Assembly (NCBI RefSeq): GCF_020921035.1
Contig: NC_063158.1
Location: forward strand, 7,856,001-7,920,000
Origin: Rhodamnia argentea
Taxonomy: Eukaryota > Streptophyta > Magnoliopsida > Myrtales > Myrtaceae
Length of the DNA stretch: 64,000 nt
Direction of reading: 5' to 3'
Position numbers and translations under genes: made by a program. Positions 23,531-34,500 of this stretch are shown here, in pieces (within the stretch, counting starts at the first letter, position 1; every line of letters begins with the position of its first letter). The notes beneath the pieces were generated by a model that saw nothing but the letters and a program-made list of their open reading frames with translations, did not search any database and had not been told where the DNA came from.

Positions 23531-26500
23531 TTTTTTTTTTTTTTTTGAAGTTTTTTCGGGTACTGATTGGGACCGGTGGAGGAGCGGAACCATGATGCCC
23601 TTAATCATTTTGGCATTTATTCGGTACCCGTGCCGGTGCCTAAAGTAAAAAGCAAGATATCGAACCTTGATTCCAGGCCGATATCGCTGGATCAAAAAGA
23701 AAGGAATAATTTAATTACTGCATAAGATCCAACGGTCAACAATTTTTCACATATGCATTTAAAGGATTCCGTCCGTCGAGGAGTAGCCTTTAAAGGCTTG
23801 TTAAAAAGACCGTTTAAGGTAAGATTGCAAAACTACTTTAATTGGTGGTATGTATAATCAACACTTGGAAAGGATATCTTTTTGTTAGAATCGAGCTGGT
23901 ATTTCGACATATTAGGATATGTACAGTAAGTGCTTCGAGAAGATCATGGAAACAAGAACGGTTTTTTTTTATTTTTAATTATTATGTCACTGTCGATGAT
24001 GGTGGCAGAAAATTCTAGGTAAATCACTTTTCCTATTAAGTTTTGATAGGTCTATTGTTTTATTAAATTTATGAACTATTTAATGGATGTTAATGACGAT
24101 TATTTTTCTAAAGGGAGTGATAGCCAGATAAGAGAAGGAGATATTTCCATAATTTCTTATAGAGAGAAGATGAGTGAGTTGATTGCGACATGTTATGGGA
24201 ATCGTTCTTGATTTATCTTTGTGAATTAATTGCACCCTTTTAGTTCTCGAACCACATGCCATTTGTATTACGAGGTGATTTCGAAATTCACAATGTAAAA
24301 CCATTTGAAAATGCCATTTGTATTACGAGGTGGGTAGCTTTTTTTGTAAGTCTTTGTGTAGACTTATCTTACTTGGTACCCTTCTTTTCTACTCTTGAGT
24401 ACAATGTGTCTTATCTTACTTGGTAGAGATCGTCGGTTGCGATTTACCATGCCACATAATAAATCAGTTTTATTGATTTGTATTAACATTCGAACGGGGT
24501 AAAATGAAATTCAGTGGTCGACTGATCAATGGTTGAACGGTGATGATCAGAGGTGGGTCATCCATCGCGTGGCTACTTGGCAGCTTGTTAGGAGCCCCTG
24601 ACCTAATTTGTCATGTTTTGCTTTGGTACCAAATCCGGACCACTCGTCATGGATTCTTCGTAGGCTTTCATGATGGTTGAGCCCAAAATCATTGACCCCC
24701 AATAATACCAACAATCCCACTTTAAGTTTTTGCTTTTTTTGGATCAAATGCCACTCTTGTTAGTATGTTGTTTATTGAGATAACACTTTCTTTTGGATAT
24801 TTATTCTGCTAGAAATGCGTTTTAAAGTTGATAAAGTCACTTATCGAGTTTAATTTGGACAGGTGATGACATTTGAAAATGTACGGTATTGTCTTTTAAA
24901 CTCGAATCCCGAGACAAAATGTAAGAATAGATAAATAAATATATCTATGTAGGGAGACATGTAATGGGATTTTTATTTTCGAAATGCCTTTCTCAACTAT
25001 AGTGTTTCCTGGCATCCAACCAAATAATTGCTAGAAAGGGCAAATTCCAATTGTTGTTGTGTCACCATCTTAATGATGTTATGCATCCTTTGAACTTAAG
25101 GATTGTGCAGGCTGTGGGTTACCACCCCCGCAGTAATTAGCCAACTTATAGATCGATCCTAGATATTTATCGCACTTAAGTTGATGTGGGATCGATCTTG
25201 ATTTCAATTTAATGCTACTCCTTTAGTAGGGCCTTCAAATGAGTCGAATCGAGTTGAAAATTATCAGACTCAAATTGGCCCATTTAACCAATTTTGGCCC
25301 AATTATATACAATATACATTTAATTACTCATGCCCAACCTAATTTATCCTTGTGTAAAAACTTAAAAAAATTGTGAGCATTTCACGCGAGCTTGACGCGG
25401 TACTAACTGCATCGTTACCTTGCAAGGCCTATCTAAGAATTTATTTGCACAGGGTACAAGTGTTGATGACAAAACACGGCGACCGCAGCAGAGTCCCGAG
25501 GATTTTTTAGACACTGCGACGTAGGACTTGGACAACGGCCGCGAGGTCGAATTCCAACAAAAAGAGCGAGAGCGAGTGGGATAGAGCGGGAGGCGAAGTT
25601 AAGGTGAGAATGAAGCGAAATGGTCACAGATGCCATGAAGGAGAGAAGGAGTGGTGCAGAAGACGGAAGCTGAGGCCACTGCAACGGTAGCTCGGCCGTC
25701 GCTCTCCGGAAATTCTGTCGACGGGGGAGAAGAGACTAGCCATAGCAAGTTAAAATGGGCTAGGCGTGTTTGCTTTTAAACTTTACTCTTTTGATTACAT
25801 GGGCTGAAAGTTGGGTTTTGAGCAAATCCATTTATTCTGAAATTTTGTTTTCATAACCTGTTATGGTCCACTAGCAAATCTGAGTTGGCCCATTTGTCAC
25901 ATACATTTATAATGTATTAAAACATGGGTTAGTGACCCATTTTAACAGATCTTTTCCTTAGTGATCGCATTAGCATCTACTTATGGGGAGCTTCAGCAAA
26001 ATACCTGCGATGTCATTTTTGAAATCCCTCGAATTTTCGATTAATGTGAGAAGACGAAGTCATTTTTATGCAAGAAATGCAGATCCGTTCTCAATTTCGA
26101 ATAATCATTTTTGTGCTCCCTCGAAAGGTATTTTCATGCTCACTACGGACTTCATCGCGTTTCAATATATGTCCAACATTAACATTCCGGAGATAACACA
26201 GCATATACAGATGCATCCCCAGGGCCTATCATTGCTAGGACTGTCAAAATGGGCAGAGACTCATTTCTTAACCCCTATTCATGTAATAAGTTGTTATATG
26301 GATTTAGATTGATAGAGCATGAAATAATATAGGTATTAAATTGGTTCACAATTGGTGCTTGCTCGCTCCGTACTCTCGTCTTAGTTTAGGTATGAGTTTT
26401 TCTAAATATGGTTAAATATCAAAGTGTTTTATCAATATGAGTCGGGTCATGTATGGATCACTAGATTTGTATTGAATGAAAATTGGTCATATTTTCGATC

Positions 26501-26900
26501 CGACTTACCTATCTTATTGGTATAATTCATTGCACGATGCCTCGTGATATATGAAGTAAAACGAGTCCCTTCCCTTCTATTTCGCGTACTTCGAACTTGA
26601 TGTGATCTCTTGGTGAATATACAGTTGTGCAGATCATTGAGTTGTGCTGGAATATTTCGTGAGAAGGTAATGTCATGTTTGCCACTTATTGTGAAATCTA
26701 GTTAATACATGTCATGTCATGCGTTTCTCACCGGGGGCATACTTATTGGCTGCGCTTATGCATTTTGCACGTGTACGTCGTTATTGTCATTTACTTATAT
26801 GTGGCCTGAAATTGGCCAGTATTATAGTCTAAGATATGGGGATAAAAATACTAAAAAGTGTCAAAAATTTTATAAGGCGCTCACTTCGGTATTAAAATTT
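23531..26900. other. AT-rich intergenic region, nothing clearly coding
   Basis: A 22-base direct repeat ('GCCATTTGTATTACGAGGTG' within it) occurs at about 24258 and 24314. At 25230-25350 a repeat rich in 'AATTGGCCCATTT' appears, with related phrases inverted at 25740-25940. A less AT-rich stretch at 25440-25740 has open frames without recognisable motifs. I find no RNA gene. Confidence 0.4.
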
Positions 26901-26905
26901 TCACA

Positions 26906-27025
26906 ATGTTAGACGACGACGGCGTCGTTGTTGCTTTTGCCATAGCGTTGTTTCTCCTCCTATGCTTCTTCTTCTTCTTTGCCATTTTTCTTCCGTCTCG
27001 GCGGCATCGACGCTTACCTGGGTAA
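26906..27025 (+). CDS. Candidate small membrane protein ORF, 39 aa
   Basis: A 39-codon frame has an acidic start (MLDDDG), a single strongly hydrophobic stretch of about 25 residues (VVVAFAIALFLLLCFFFFF and on), and a basic tail (SRRHRRLPG). This is a plausible one-pass membrane microprotein. However, the frame is short, TTC repeats alone would produce a run of Phe, and no transcript signals were confirmed. I recognise no family. Confidence 0.2.
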   Translation: MLDDDGVVVAFAIALFLLLCFFFFFAIFLPSRRHRRLPG

Positions 27026-27634
27026 AAGGAGTCGGATCAAATTACTCTAGAAAATCGAAACCGATGAAAAAAAAATCGTAAATTGAGGTGAGCTGAAATG
27101 AACGAGGCTTGCATCTTTAATTCGGAGAGGATCTCGGACTTGAGGAAATTGGCCACTCTCATCTTCGTTTTCCAAAGTCGACATGGAGGAGGGTCTTCCG
27201 ATTTGGGAGCGATCGGGCCGCAATTTTACCACGCCGGCAGTTAGTCCGATCGATTGAAGTCCCCACCGAGATTCGGTGCTAGCGGATTCCCGCGGTTTTG
27301 GAGGGGAAGAGTACGGTATTGGGGGAAAATCCGAAATAGGGTTTCGAATTTGGGAAAATCACATTAAGATTTCAAAATTGGACAAAAAATTGTAGATGGC
27401 GTCGTTTAGGGGTACATATGCTGATTGGACAAGCTGTCAAGCCACGTTGACCGGAGAAACTCATAAAATATGGCCATGTCGGATTTTCGGCGATTCAAAT
27501 CAGAGTTGACACCGAAGTGATTATTTTTTTAAGTGGCACTTAAACAATTGGGAAAAAAAAATTGGAACTAAAGTGCACCGTACGAAATATTTAGCACTTT
27601 TAGTGTCCTTAGATGCAAGTTTTGTCCTTTAAGG

Positions 27635-27795
27635 CTCCGTTTATGTAGCGAAAAAATTGACATTTCTAAAAGTGTTTTTTAAAAGCTCATTTAAAAAAAA
27701 AACAATATTACGAGATGTTTGGACAAAATATGAAAATGAATTGAAAATTATTTTCCGTCACTTGAAAAAAAAATTATTTCCCTAAATAGACATGC
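27635..27795. repeat. MITE remnant related to 6.4 kb and 59.1 kb
   Basis: Starts with 'GGCTCCGTTTATGTAGCGAA' and continues with AT-rich sequence containing 'TTTGGACAAAATATG' and 'AAATTATTTTCCGTCACTTG'. The terminal phrase resembles the ends seen at 6375 and 59046. No coding capacity. Confidence 0.4.
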
Positions 27796-27859
27796 ACTAT
27801 TTTTTTGGCGTTAGTGACTTAGACACAACAACCGGGGAAGTGAGTCCACATAAGTCAAG

Positions 27860-28460
27860 CTCCAAACGTAAGGGCAGGTGCTCAAACTTGGGACCTCAAT
27901 GCCTAGGCCCGATTCATGGAGGCTGGGCTTGAGTCCGCATATGCCGAGCCCAAGACTCTAGTGCTCATGCCCAAGCCTAAGTCCATCGAGGCGGGGCCTA
28001 GGTGCGAGGCCCAAGACCCCAATGCTCGGGCTCGAATGGACCATGTGTTCGAGTTCGGGTACTAGACCAAGCCTCTGTGAACCCGAGCCTAAGCGCTTGG
28101 GAGTCGAGCATGGGCATCGGTGTTAGGGACTCGGGCCTAAGCGCATGGGAGTTGAGCATGGGCACCAGTGTCGATGGATTCTAGCCGAGCATTGTCGTTT
28201 TGTGCCCAACCTTCGTGGACCTTAGGCCTAGGTGCTAGGCGCAGTTACTAGGGTCTCAAGCCCGATCTCTATGGACTCGAGCATGGGCACCAAGATCTTG
28301 GCCATAACCTCTGTGGATTTGGGCCTAAGCGTCGAGGAACTAAGCACGAGCACCGAGGTCCCGAGCCTTGTCTCTTCATACCTATGCCTAGCCTCGATGG
28401 ACACAACCCCGGCCTTTAGACCCAAGCCCGTTGCCAAGGTTTCGGGAATGGGAGTTGGAG
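27860..28460. repeat. Degenerate minisatellite, unit about 45-50 bp
   Basis: The theme 'GGGCCTAAGCGC.TGGGAGT' followed by 'GAGCATGGGCACC.GTGT' and 'TCGATGGACTC' recurs many times with heavy drift, clearest at 28085-28180 (two adjacent units) and 28255-28370. The stretch is GC-richer than its surroundings and remains open in one frame in places (28232-28558). That produces a repetitive Ser/Thr/Met peptide which I regard as a by-product of the repeat. Confidence 0.7.
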
Positions 28461-28947
28461 ATCTCAAGCATAGAGTCTCCGATCAAAGTAACAATGTTTC
28501 GTCATATTTCGAAATTTTTAAAAGAGGAAATCATTTTTCCAAACTTAAGTACAGGTGAAAATGGTGTAAATCGGTTAATACATCATAGTTGGCTCATGAA
28601 AATTATTTGAAGAGAAAAGTGCATAAATGTGAAGCCAAAAATAGCTTACCTTCACCTTACCAAAAAAAAAAATAAAAAAATAGCTTACCTTCAAAAGATA
28701 GTATAGATAGTATAAGGGTATGACAAAAAAAAAAAACAATAATAACATAAGGGCAACTTGGGAAAGTTTAAAGTTGAGTCAAAAGGACTCTTTGGCTAAA
28801 ATATAAAAATAGATAGACGAAAAGAGAATTCCAAAAAATGAAAGAGATAATCAGTTAAATTACGCACTTCACCATGCAAAGAAAGGCGGAACCTCTAATG
28901 CTTTCAGAATACTCTTAAATTCACCGGCACGAGTCACATCAAATTTA

Positions 28948-29419
28948 GATCCTGTTTGGTTCAGCATTTGGTCAAGGGACTTTGAGAAAATGCAAATACC
29001 TTTGGGCTAAAGGCCTTTTTCAAAATGCAAGTAGTGTTTGGTAAAATGTATTTTAAAAATACATTTGGAAAGTAACTTTGACGTAAATGTTGTTTGGTGA
29101 AAAATAAACTTTGTAAAATATTTTTTCTTTTTGAAAAAAGGCAGCTGCGGCGGCAATCGGCGGCTACCGGGGGAGGCTAATGGGCGGCGGTGGCAAGCGA
29201 AGGTGACAAAATTAAAATAAAAAAAATTAATTGCATTTCGTTAAAGTCTTTTAGCCCAAAGTACCTAGATGTACTTTGAGCTAAAGGACTTTGGAGAGCA
29301 TTTGAGATGCAATTGCATCTCCCCAAAGTGAGCCAAAAAATGAATTAAATATCATTTGCATTTGGCCAATGGACTTTAGAGCCATGATGCTCATTTGTAA
29401 TGCTGAATCAAATAGGGCC
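28948..29419. mobile_element. Tourist/PIF-Harbinger-like MITE, 472 bp, TTA target duplication
   Basis: The left end GATCCTGTTTGGTTCAGCAT and the inverted right end (reverse complement GGCCCTATTTGATTCAGCAT) match at about 16 of 20 positions. TTA lies immediately outside both ends (28945-28947 and 29420-29422). Ends of the GGCCCTGTTTGG type with TTA duplications are typical of Tourist-like MITEs. The centre carries a GC-rich patch (29140-29205). It has no coding capacity. Confidence 0.7.
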
Positions 29420-29977
29420 TTAATCTCCCCATCACTTTCCATTGCTCTTGTTAGAGCAGCCATTAAATGGCATAAAGACATATCAAGTGCTAATATTTAT
29501 GTACGACTCTCACTTTGATACTAATATTTTTTTTAGATCACTTAAGCATTAAATCTAGTGCCAACGGCGAGAAATTCCGACGACTTCACCGGAAATGACA
29601 CTTAAATAATCATTTTTTAAAAAATTGGCACGTAAACAATCCAAAAAACTATCACTTTAGTACAAAATCGGAGAAATTAGAGCCCCGATGCTCATTTGTA
29701 ATCTTGAATCAAACATGGCCTTAATCTCCCCATCACTTTCCATTGCTCTTGTTAGAGCAGCCATTAAATGGCATAAAGACATATCAAGTGCTAATATTTA
29801 TGTACGGCTCTCACTTTAATACTAATATTTTTTTTAGATCACTTAAGCATTAAATCTAGTGCCAACGGCGAGAAATTCCAACGACTTCACCGGAAATGAC
29901 ACTTAAATAATCATTTTTTAAAAAATTGGCACGTAAACAATCCAAAAAACTATCACTTTAGTACAAAATCGGAGAAA
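29379..29977. repeat. Tandem duplication, unit about 301 bp, nearly identical copies
   Basis: The block with 'CTTAATCTCCCCATCACTTT' at 29419 recurs at 29720, and the following 250 bases match almost base for base through 'CACTTTAGTACAAAATCGGA'. The unit includes the last 40 bases of the MITE ending at 29419, so the duplication came after that insertion. Differences between the copies are concentrated in the MITE end. Confidence 0.9.
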
Positions 29978-30654
29978 AGAGATTACTATAATGCCAATAA
30001 AGAGAAATTCCGGCGACCTCACCGGAGTTGATACTTAAATAATCGTTTTTCAAAAAAATTAGCACTTAAGTTATTGAAAAAAAAAAATGGCACTAAAGTG
30101 AGCGTCGTATACAAATATTGACACTTAATATGTCCTTTTGCGGACATTAAACGTACCGGTTCTATATGGTCAATACAAACTAACTTGTAGATCCTCTTCA
30201 TCTTTCCATTGTGACCGTCCGAATTTTCAATTGGATTAACGCAAAAAATGACCCAAAATTTTGGCGTCGCTCAATTGAGAACTTAGCATATTATTTTGGC
30301 CAATTGAGGATTTTAAAATCTCCCTTAATCCAGTTCGAGCTCACTACCCCGTTTGGATTCGGGTGTTCAACATCCGGGGCGCCTCATGTGAAATATTTAG
30401 CCATTTGCCATGTGTCATTTCTGATACTTGATTCCACCAACGTCGAGCTCGAAATGTGATGATGACTTCACTTAAGACCTTAAATCTCCGATTAATCACA
30501 GTAAATCTTAACTTCTCAATTGACCATCGATGTACATCGAAAAACCTTTTTTGAGTCTTGCGCGCCGTCCGAAATGCCGAAATCTCAAGGACTCGAGATT
30601 ATCTCAATTTTTGTAGTTTTTGAAGGCATCATCTTCCATCACCAGGTCCCTATT

Positions 30655-31270
30655 TTTTAGGGGTGAGCATGATTCAGTAGTAGAACCGAGAACCCGGAAT
30701 CGAAACATGTAGGATTCGATCTGGTTCCGGGTTCATGGTAGGCTCCATGTTTCAAAAATTGAGAAATCCATTCCAACGGGTAGGTTTTAGGTTCCACTAC
30801 CTAGAACCCGAAACCCGGACCTTAAATCTTGAAATAAATTTTTATATTTTTCTTGGTATATATTTTTGCATGATCCTATAATTTCTATGGCATCTAATGA
30901 TGAGTGTATAATCTGGAACCAAACAAAATTTTAGGTTTCGGGTTTCAAAAAATGATAAACGTGTTCAAATGGATTGGTTTCAAGTTCTAAATGTAATCTC
31001 TACTGAAACTAAAACCACTCACCTTTAATTTCTCTTAGATATTATAGCGTTTACTCTTATTTTGCTTAACTAAAAATGAAAAAATAAAATAAAATAAAAT
31101 AAAATAAATTGATAGGTTCTCGAGTATTCTGGAACCGACCCTAGAACTTGTAACAAGGTAGGTTCAGGGTTCCAAGGTATGACAAGTAGGTTTCATGTTC
31201 TAAAAAATGAGGAACTTGTTCTGACGGGTAGGTTTCAAGTTCAAGGTAGAATCCGTAAGGAATCCGGAAT
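30655..31270. repeat. Dispersed repeat with 'GGGTTC/GGTTCC' phrases and (AAAAT)n
   Basis: Variants of 'GAACCCGGAACC', 'GGTAGGTTTCAGGTTC' and 'ACTTGTTCTGACGGGTAGG' recur along both halves, with an (AAAAT)5-6 microsatellite at about 31079-31110. The region 44870-45250 holds similar 'GGTTTGGTTC' phrases. This is probably a decayed repeat family; the edges are unclear. Confidence 0.5.
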
Positions 31271-31535
31271 CGCTCACATGTACTATTTTTCAATCAATTT
31301 GTTGAAAAAAGGAATTTAAGAGAAAAGAAAGAATTTAATATCGAAGTGAAAACATAAACCTAGAAATCTTCACACAATCAACAAATTTGATTGGTGTCGA
31401 CGCTCGAAGAAGTCGGCGGTGGTCAAGAGTTAGGAATGCGAAACAAATGATTCTGGCCACTGCGCTCTGCTAAAACCCAGCAGCCGCGGCCAGATCCGAC
31501 GCTCTCCTTCTCCAGTCTGATCACCATATCTCCAA

Positions 31536-34500
31536 ATGAGAGGAGCCATTGGAAGAAGGCTCCCTAACTCCTTCACCCCCTCCTCCTCCCGACACTCCCT
31601 CCTTCCCTTCTCCACCTCCTCCCCCTTCGGCGGCGGCGGAGGAAGAGGACGTGGCCGTGGAAGTGGCGCCGACGGCGGCCCATCGCGCTTCGACTCCACT
31701 CCCGGGACACCCGCTTCTGGCGAGGCACCCGAAGCCGCCGAGCCCCCGTCGCCTCAGCCCCAGCACCATCCTCCTTCGTCTGGGCTCGGCCGCGGCCGGG
31801 GCAAGCCGCTCCCTTCGTCTCCGATCCTCCCCTCGTTCAACGCCGTCGTGTCGTCCATCGGCCGCGGCCGAGCCTCGTCGGCTTCGCCCCCTCCGCCGCC
31901 GGATTCGGCCGTTCCCGGGAAGCCCATCTTCTTCCGGAAGGAAGATGGTCCTCCCCAGTGGGACCCCCCAAAACCTAGGTCACCTTCTGAGTTTGCTGGG
32001 GCGGCAGGCGGCGGACGTGGTGCCAGCGATCTCCCTTCCAGTATAAGGTCGGTTCTACAGGGTGCCGGCCGCGGGAAGCCTGTGCCGAAGCCGGGCCCTC
32101 AATCCCCACCAGTGCAGGAAGAGAACCGGCACGTCCGCGCACGACCGCCCTCGCCCCCACCCCCGCGGATGGGTCGGGAGGAGGCTGAGAGGAGGGCTTC
32201 AGGTGTCACAATTATGTCGTCCTCATGATTTGGTGATGACAAAACCTGTAGTTGTTAATTGGTTGCTAACTTGTGTTTGGCAACTTCAGGCAGAGGAGAC
32301 CGTGGTGGTCGCAGTGGAGGCAGAGCCGGCCGAGGCAGAGGGAGAGGGTTCCGGGCCGGCCGAGGCAGGGGCAGCTTCGGTGGAAGGGGATTTTTGGGGG
32401 ACCGAGCAGAGAGAGGGCAGTTCCAGAGGGACTCCGACGAGGGCCATGGAGCTGGGCTTTATCTCGGGGACAATGCGGATGGAGAGAATCTGGCCAAGAG
32501 AATTGGGGCTGAGAACATGAACAAGTTGGTCGAGGCCTTTGAAGAAATGAGCGAGAGAGTGCTGCCTTCCCCAGCTCATGACATCTATTTGGATGCTTTG
32601 CATACCAATCTGTTGGTCTGTCACTTCTCCTTGCCCTATAGTTTCTCTGTTCTTGAATGCATTTTCTAATGCAGAACACATATAACAATCCAGCTACATG
32701 TGCGCGTGGAAATTTATTGTTATTAGAATGTTTGTGGCGGAAGTCTGCTATATGTGTTCACAAGAATTACGAGCAATTTGTAGGGAACTGTAACTGAACT
32801 TGACATTATTCATAAGTCCTACCCTTCTTTTTCTGGATTTCAGATTGAGTGTGAGCCAGAATACTTAATGCATGAATTCAGTACGAACCCGGATATTGAT
32901 GAGAAGCCGCCTATTCCTCTTAGAGATGCTCTCGAGAAGATGAAGCCATTCTTGATGTTATATGAGGGAATTCAGAGTCAAGAAGAGTGGGAGGTAATGC
33001 TGTTCTCCTTGTAATAGATATTTCTAAGTTGTGTTGTCCATTATTGATGTTTGGGGCTGTTAGAGATTGGGACGGGGATATAGGCTTGTGCTTTTGGTGA
33101 TAAAGTTAGCTGTAAGATGCTTCAAGATGTGGGATCTGCTTGTAACAAGTATGATAACAATGTATTGGAATGCATGGTCAGATTGTCTTCGTTATGTTTT
33201 ATTCAAACTGGTAATTGCATGCAGAGACTAAGGATTGACTTGATACGTTGTTTCAAAACCCTGCATTATATTATCTACCTGCTGTCTGCATCCTTCTCTT
33301 CCTCATCGGTACCTATTTGCACAGCTCTCAATGCTCTGAGAAAGGAAATGACTTAGAAATTCATTGGCATCCTCATTTTCTTTTTCTCTTACTTGTTTGT
33401 AGGAAGTCATGAAGGAATTAATGGAAAGAGTTCCATTGATAAAGGAGATCGTCGATTACTACAGTGGACCTGACAGGGTAACGGCCAAGCAACAGCAAGA
33501 AGAGTTAGAAAGAGTGGCCAAAACTCTTCCCCAGAGTGCTCCTAGTTCTGTGAAACGGTTTACTGATCGGGCTGTTCGCTCTCTCCAGGTCAGTGCTTTG
33601 CCATTGATCATAATTCTATTTATGTTGCTGTACTGTGGTGATTACCTTCTTGAATGAGTAGCCTTTTTCCATTTTGTCAAGAATATTTTGCTTGTTAGCA
33701 AGGGAAATCATAGAGATGTTTTGTAAATCTCCTGAGCTTTGGGGTTATTGCCGATGTGTCCCTGAATTTCCGACCGTTTCACATTACCCCGTGAACTTTC
33801 ATTTTGTGCAGCATTTAACCCCTGTCAATTTTTCTGCTTTTTCCAAAGATATAAATGTACTTTTCTAACGCTGTGTGCGATGGTCTTACATGATAGATTG
33901 AGTCAAGAATAAGAATAGAAGAAAATTAGATGAGAACAGAAGAGTTCATAGAGTAGAGTTGAGAAGAGAATTAGCTTGTAGCTATTTCATTCATCAGGTT
34001 GCGGAAAACAGAAAGCCAAAGACAAGTATATAGGTTCATTGAGCATAGATCCCGAACTCCTCTATTCTTACATCAAAGTTGTCCTGAAATGAAAATGTGA
34101 GTAATGGACCGAGAGAACTGCCAATGGACTGTAATAACAACAATAAGTGAAGATAGTATGTGTTGGGCTATCTTTCCTTAAGCAATAAGTGACCCAAGTC
34201 AAACTAGTCCCGTTATAGTCCCATCCTCTTCTATGCAACCTCGAGGCTCAATCTGTCTTTAGTCTTCTTATGCTTTTCTTTGCACGTGACAATAACACAA
34301 ATGGTCAATAAACTTTAGCTAAATGAGAAATGTGATCCTTGAAACTTTTAATTTGTTCAATGTGGTCCGTGAAACTTTTAATTTGTTTGATGCGGTCCAT
34401 GAACTTTTGGTACATGTTCAATTCAGTCACTGGACTATATGAAAATATTTAATGTTATTCCTGAACTTGAATTGGTGGAAGACTAACATTGGATTTTTTC

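Noticed and set aside
23249..23695. 148-codon minus-strand frame over the kinase promoter
   Set aside because: It spans the TATA box, a poly-A/T tract and CT repeats; no protein motif.
28232..28558. Ser/Thr-rich 108-codon frame
   Set aside because: Arises from a degenerate minisatellite; periodicity is in DNA, not in a protein pattern.
31549..32046. 165-codon open frame overlapping exon 1 of the Gly/Arg-rich gene in another frame
   Set aside because: It is a by-product of GC- and Pro/Arg-rich composition. The 31536 frame continues in phase through four further exons and ends in a conserved domain.
32266..32688. Minus-strand open frames of 130-140 codons opposite exon 2
   Set aside because: Mirror frames of a GC-rich coding exon; no motifs or splice structure.
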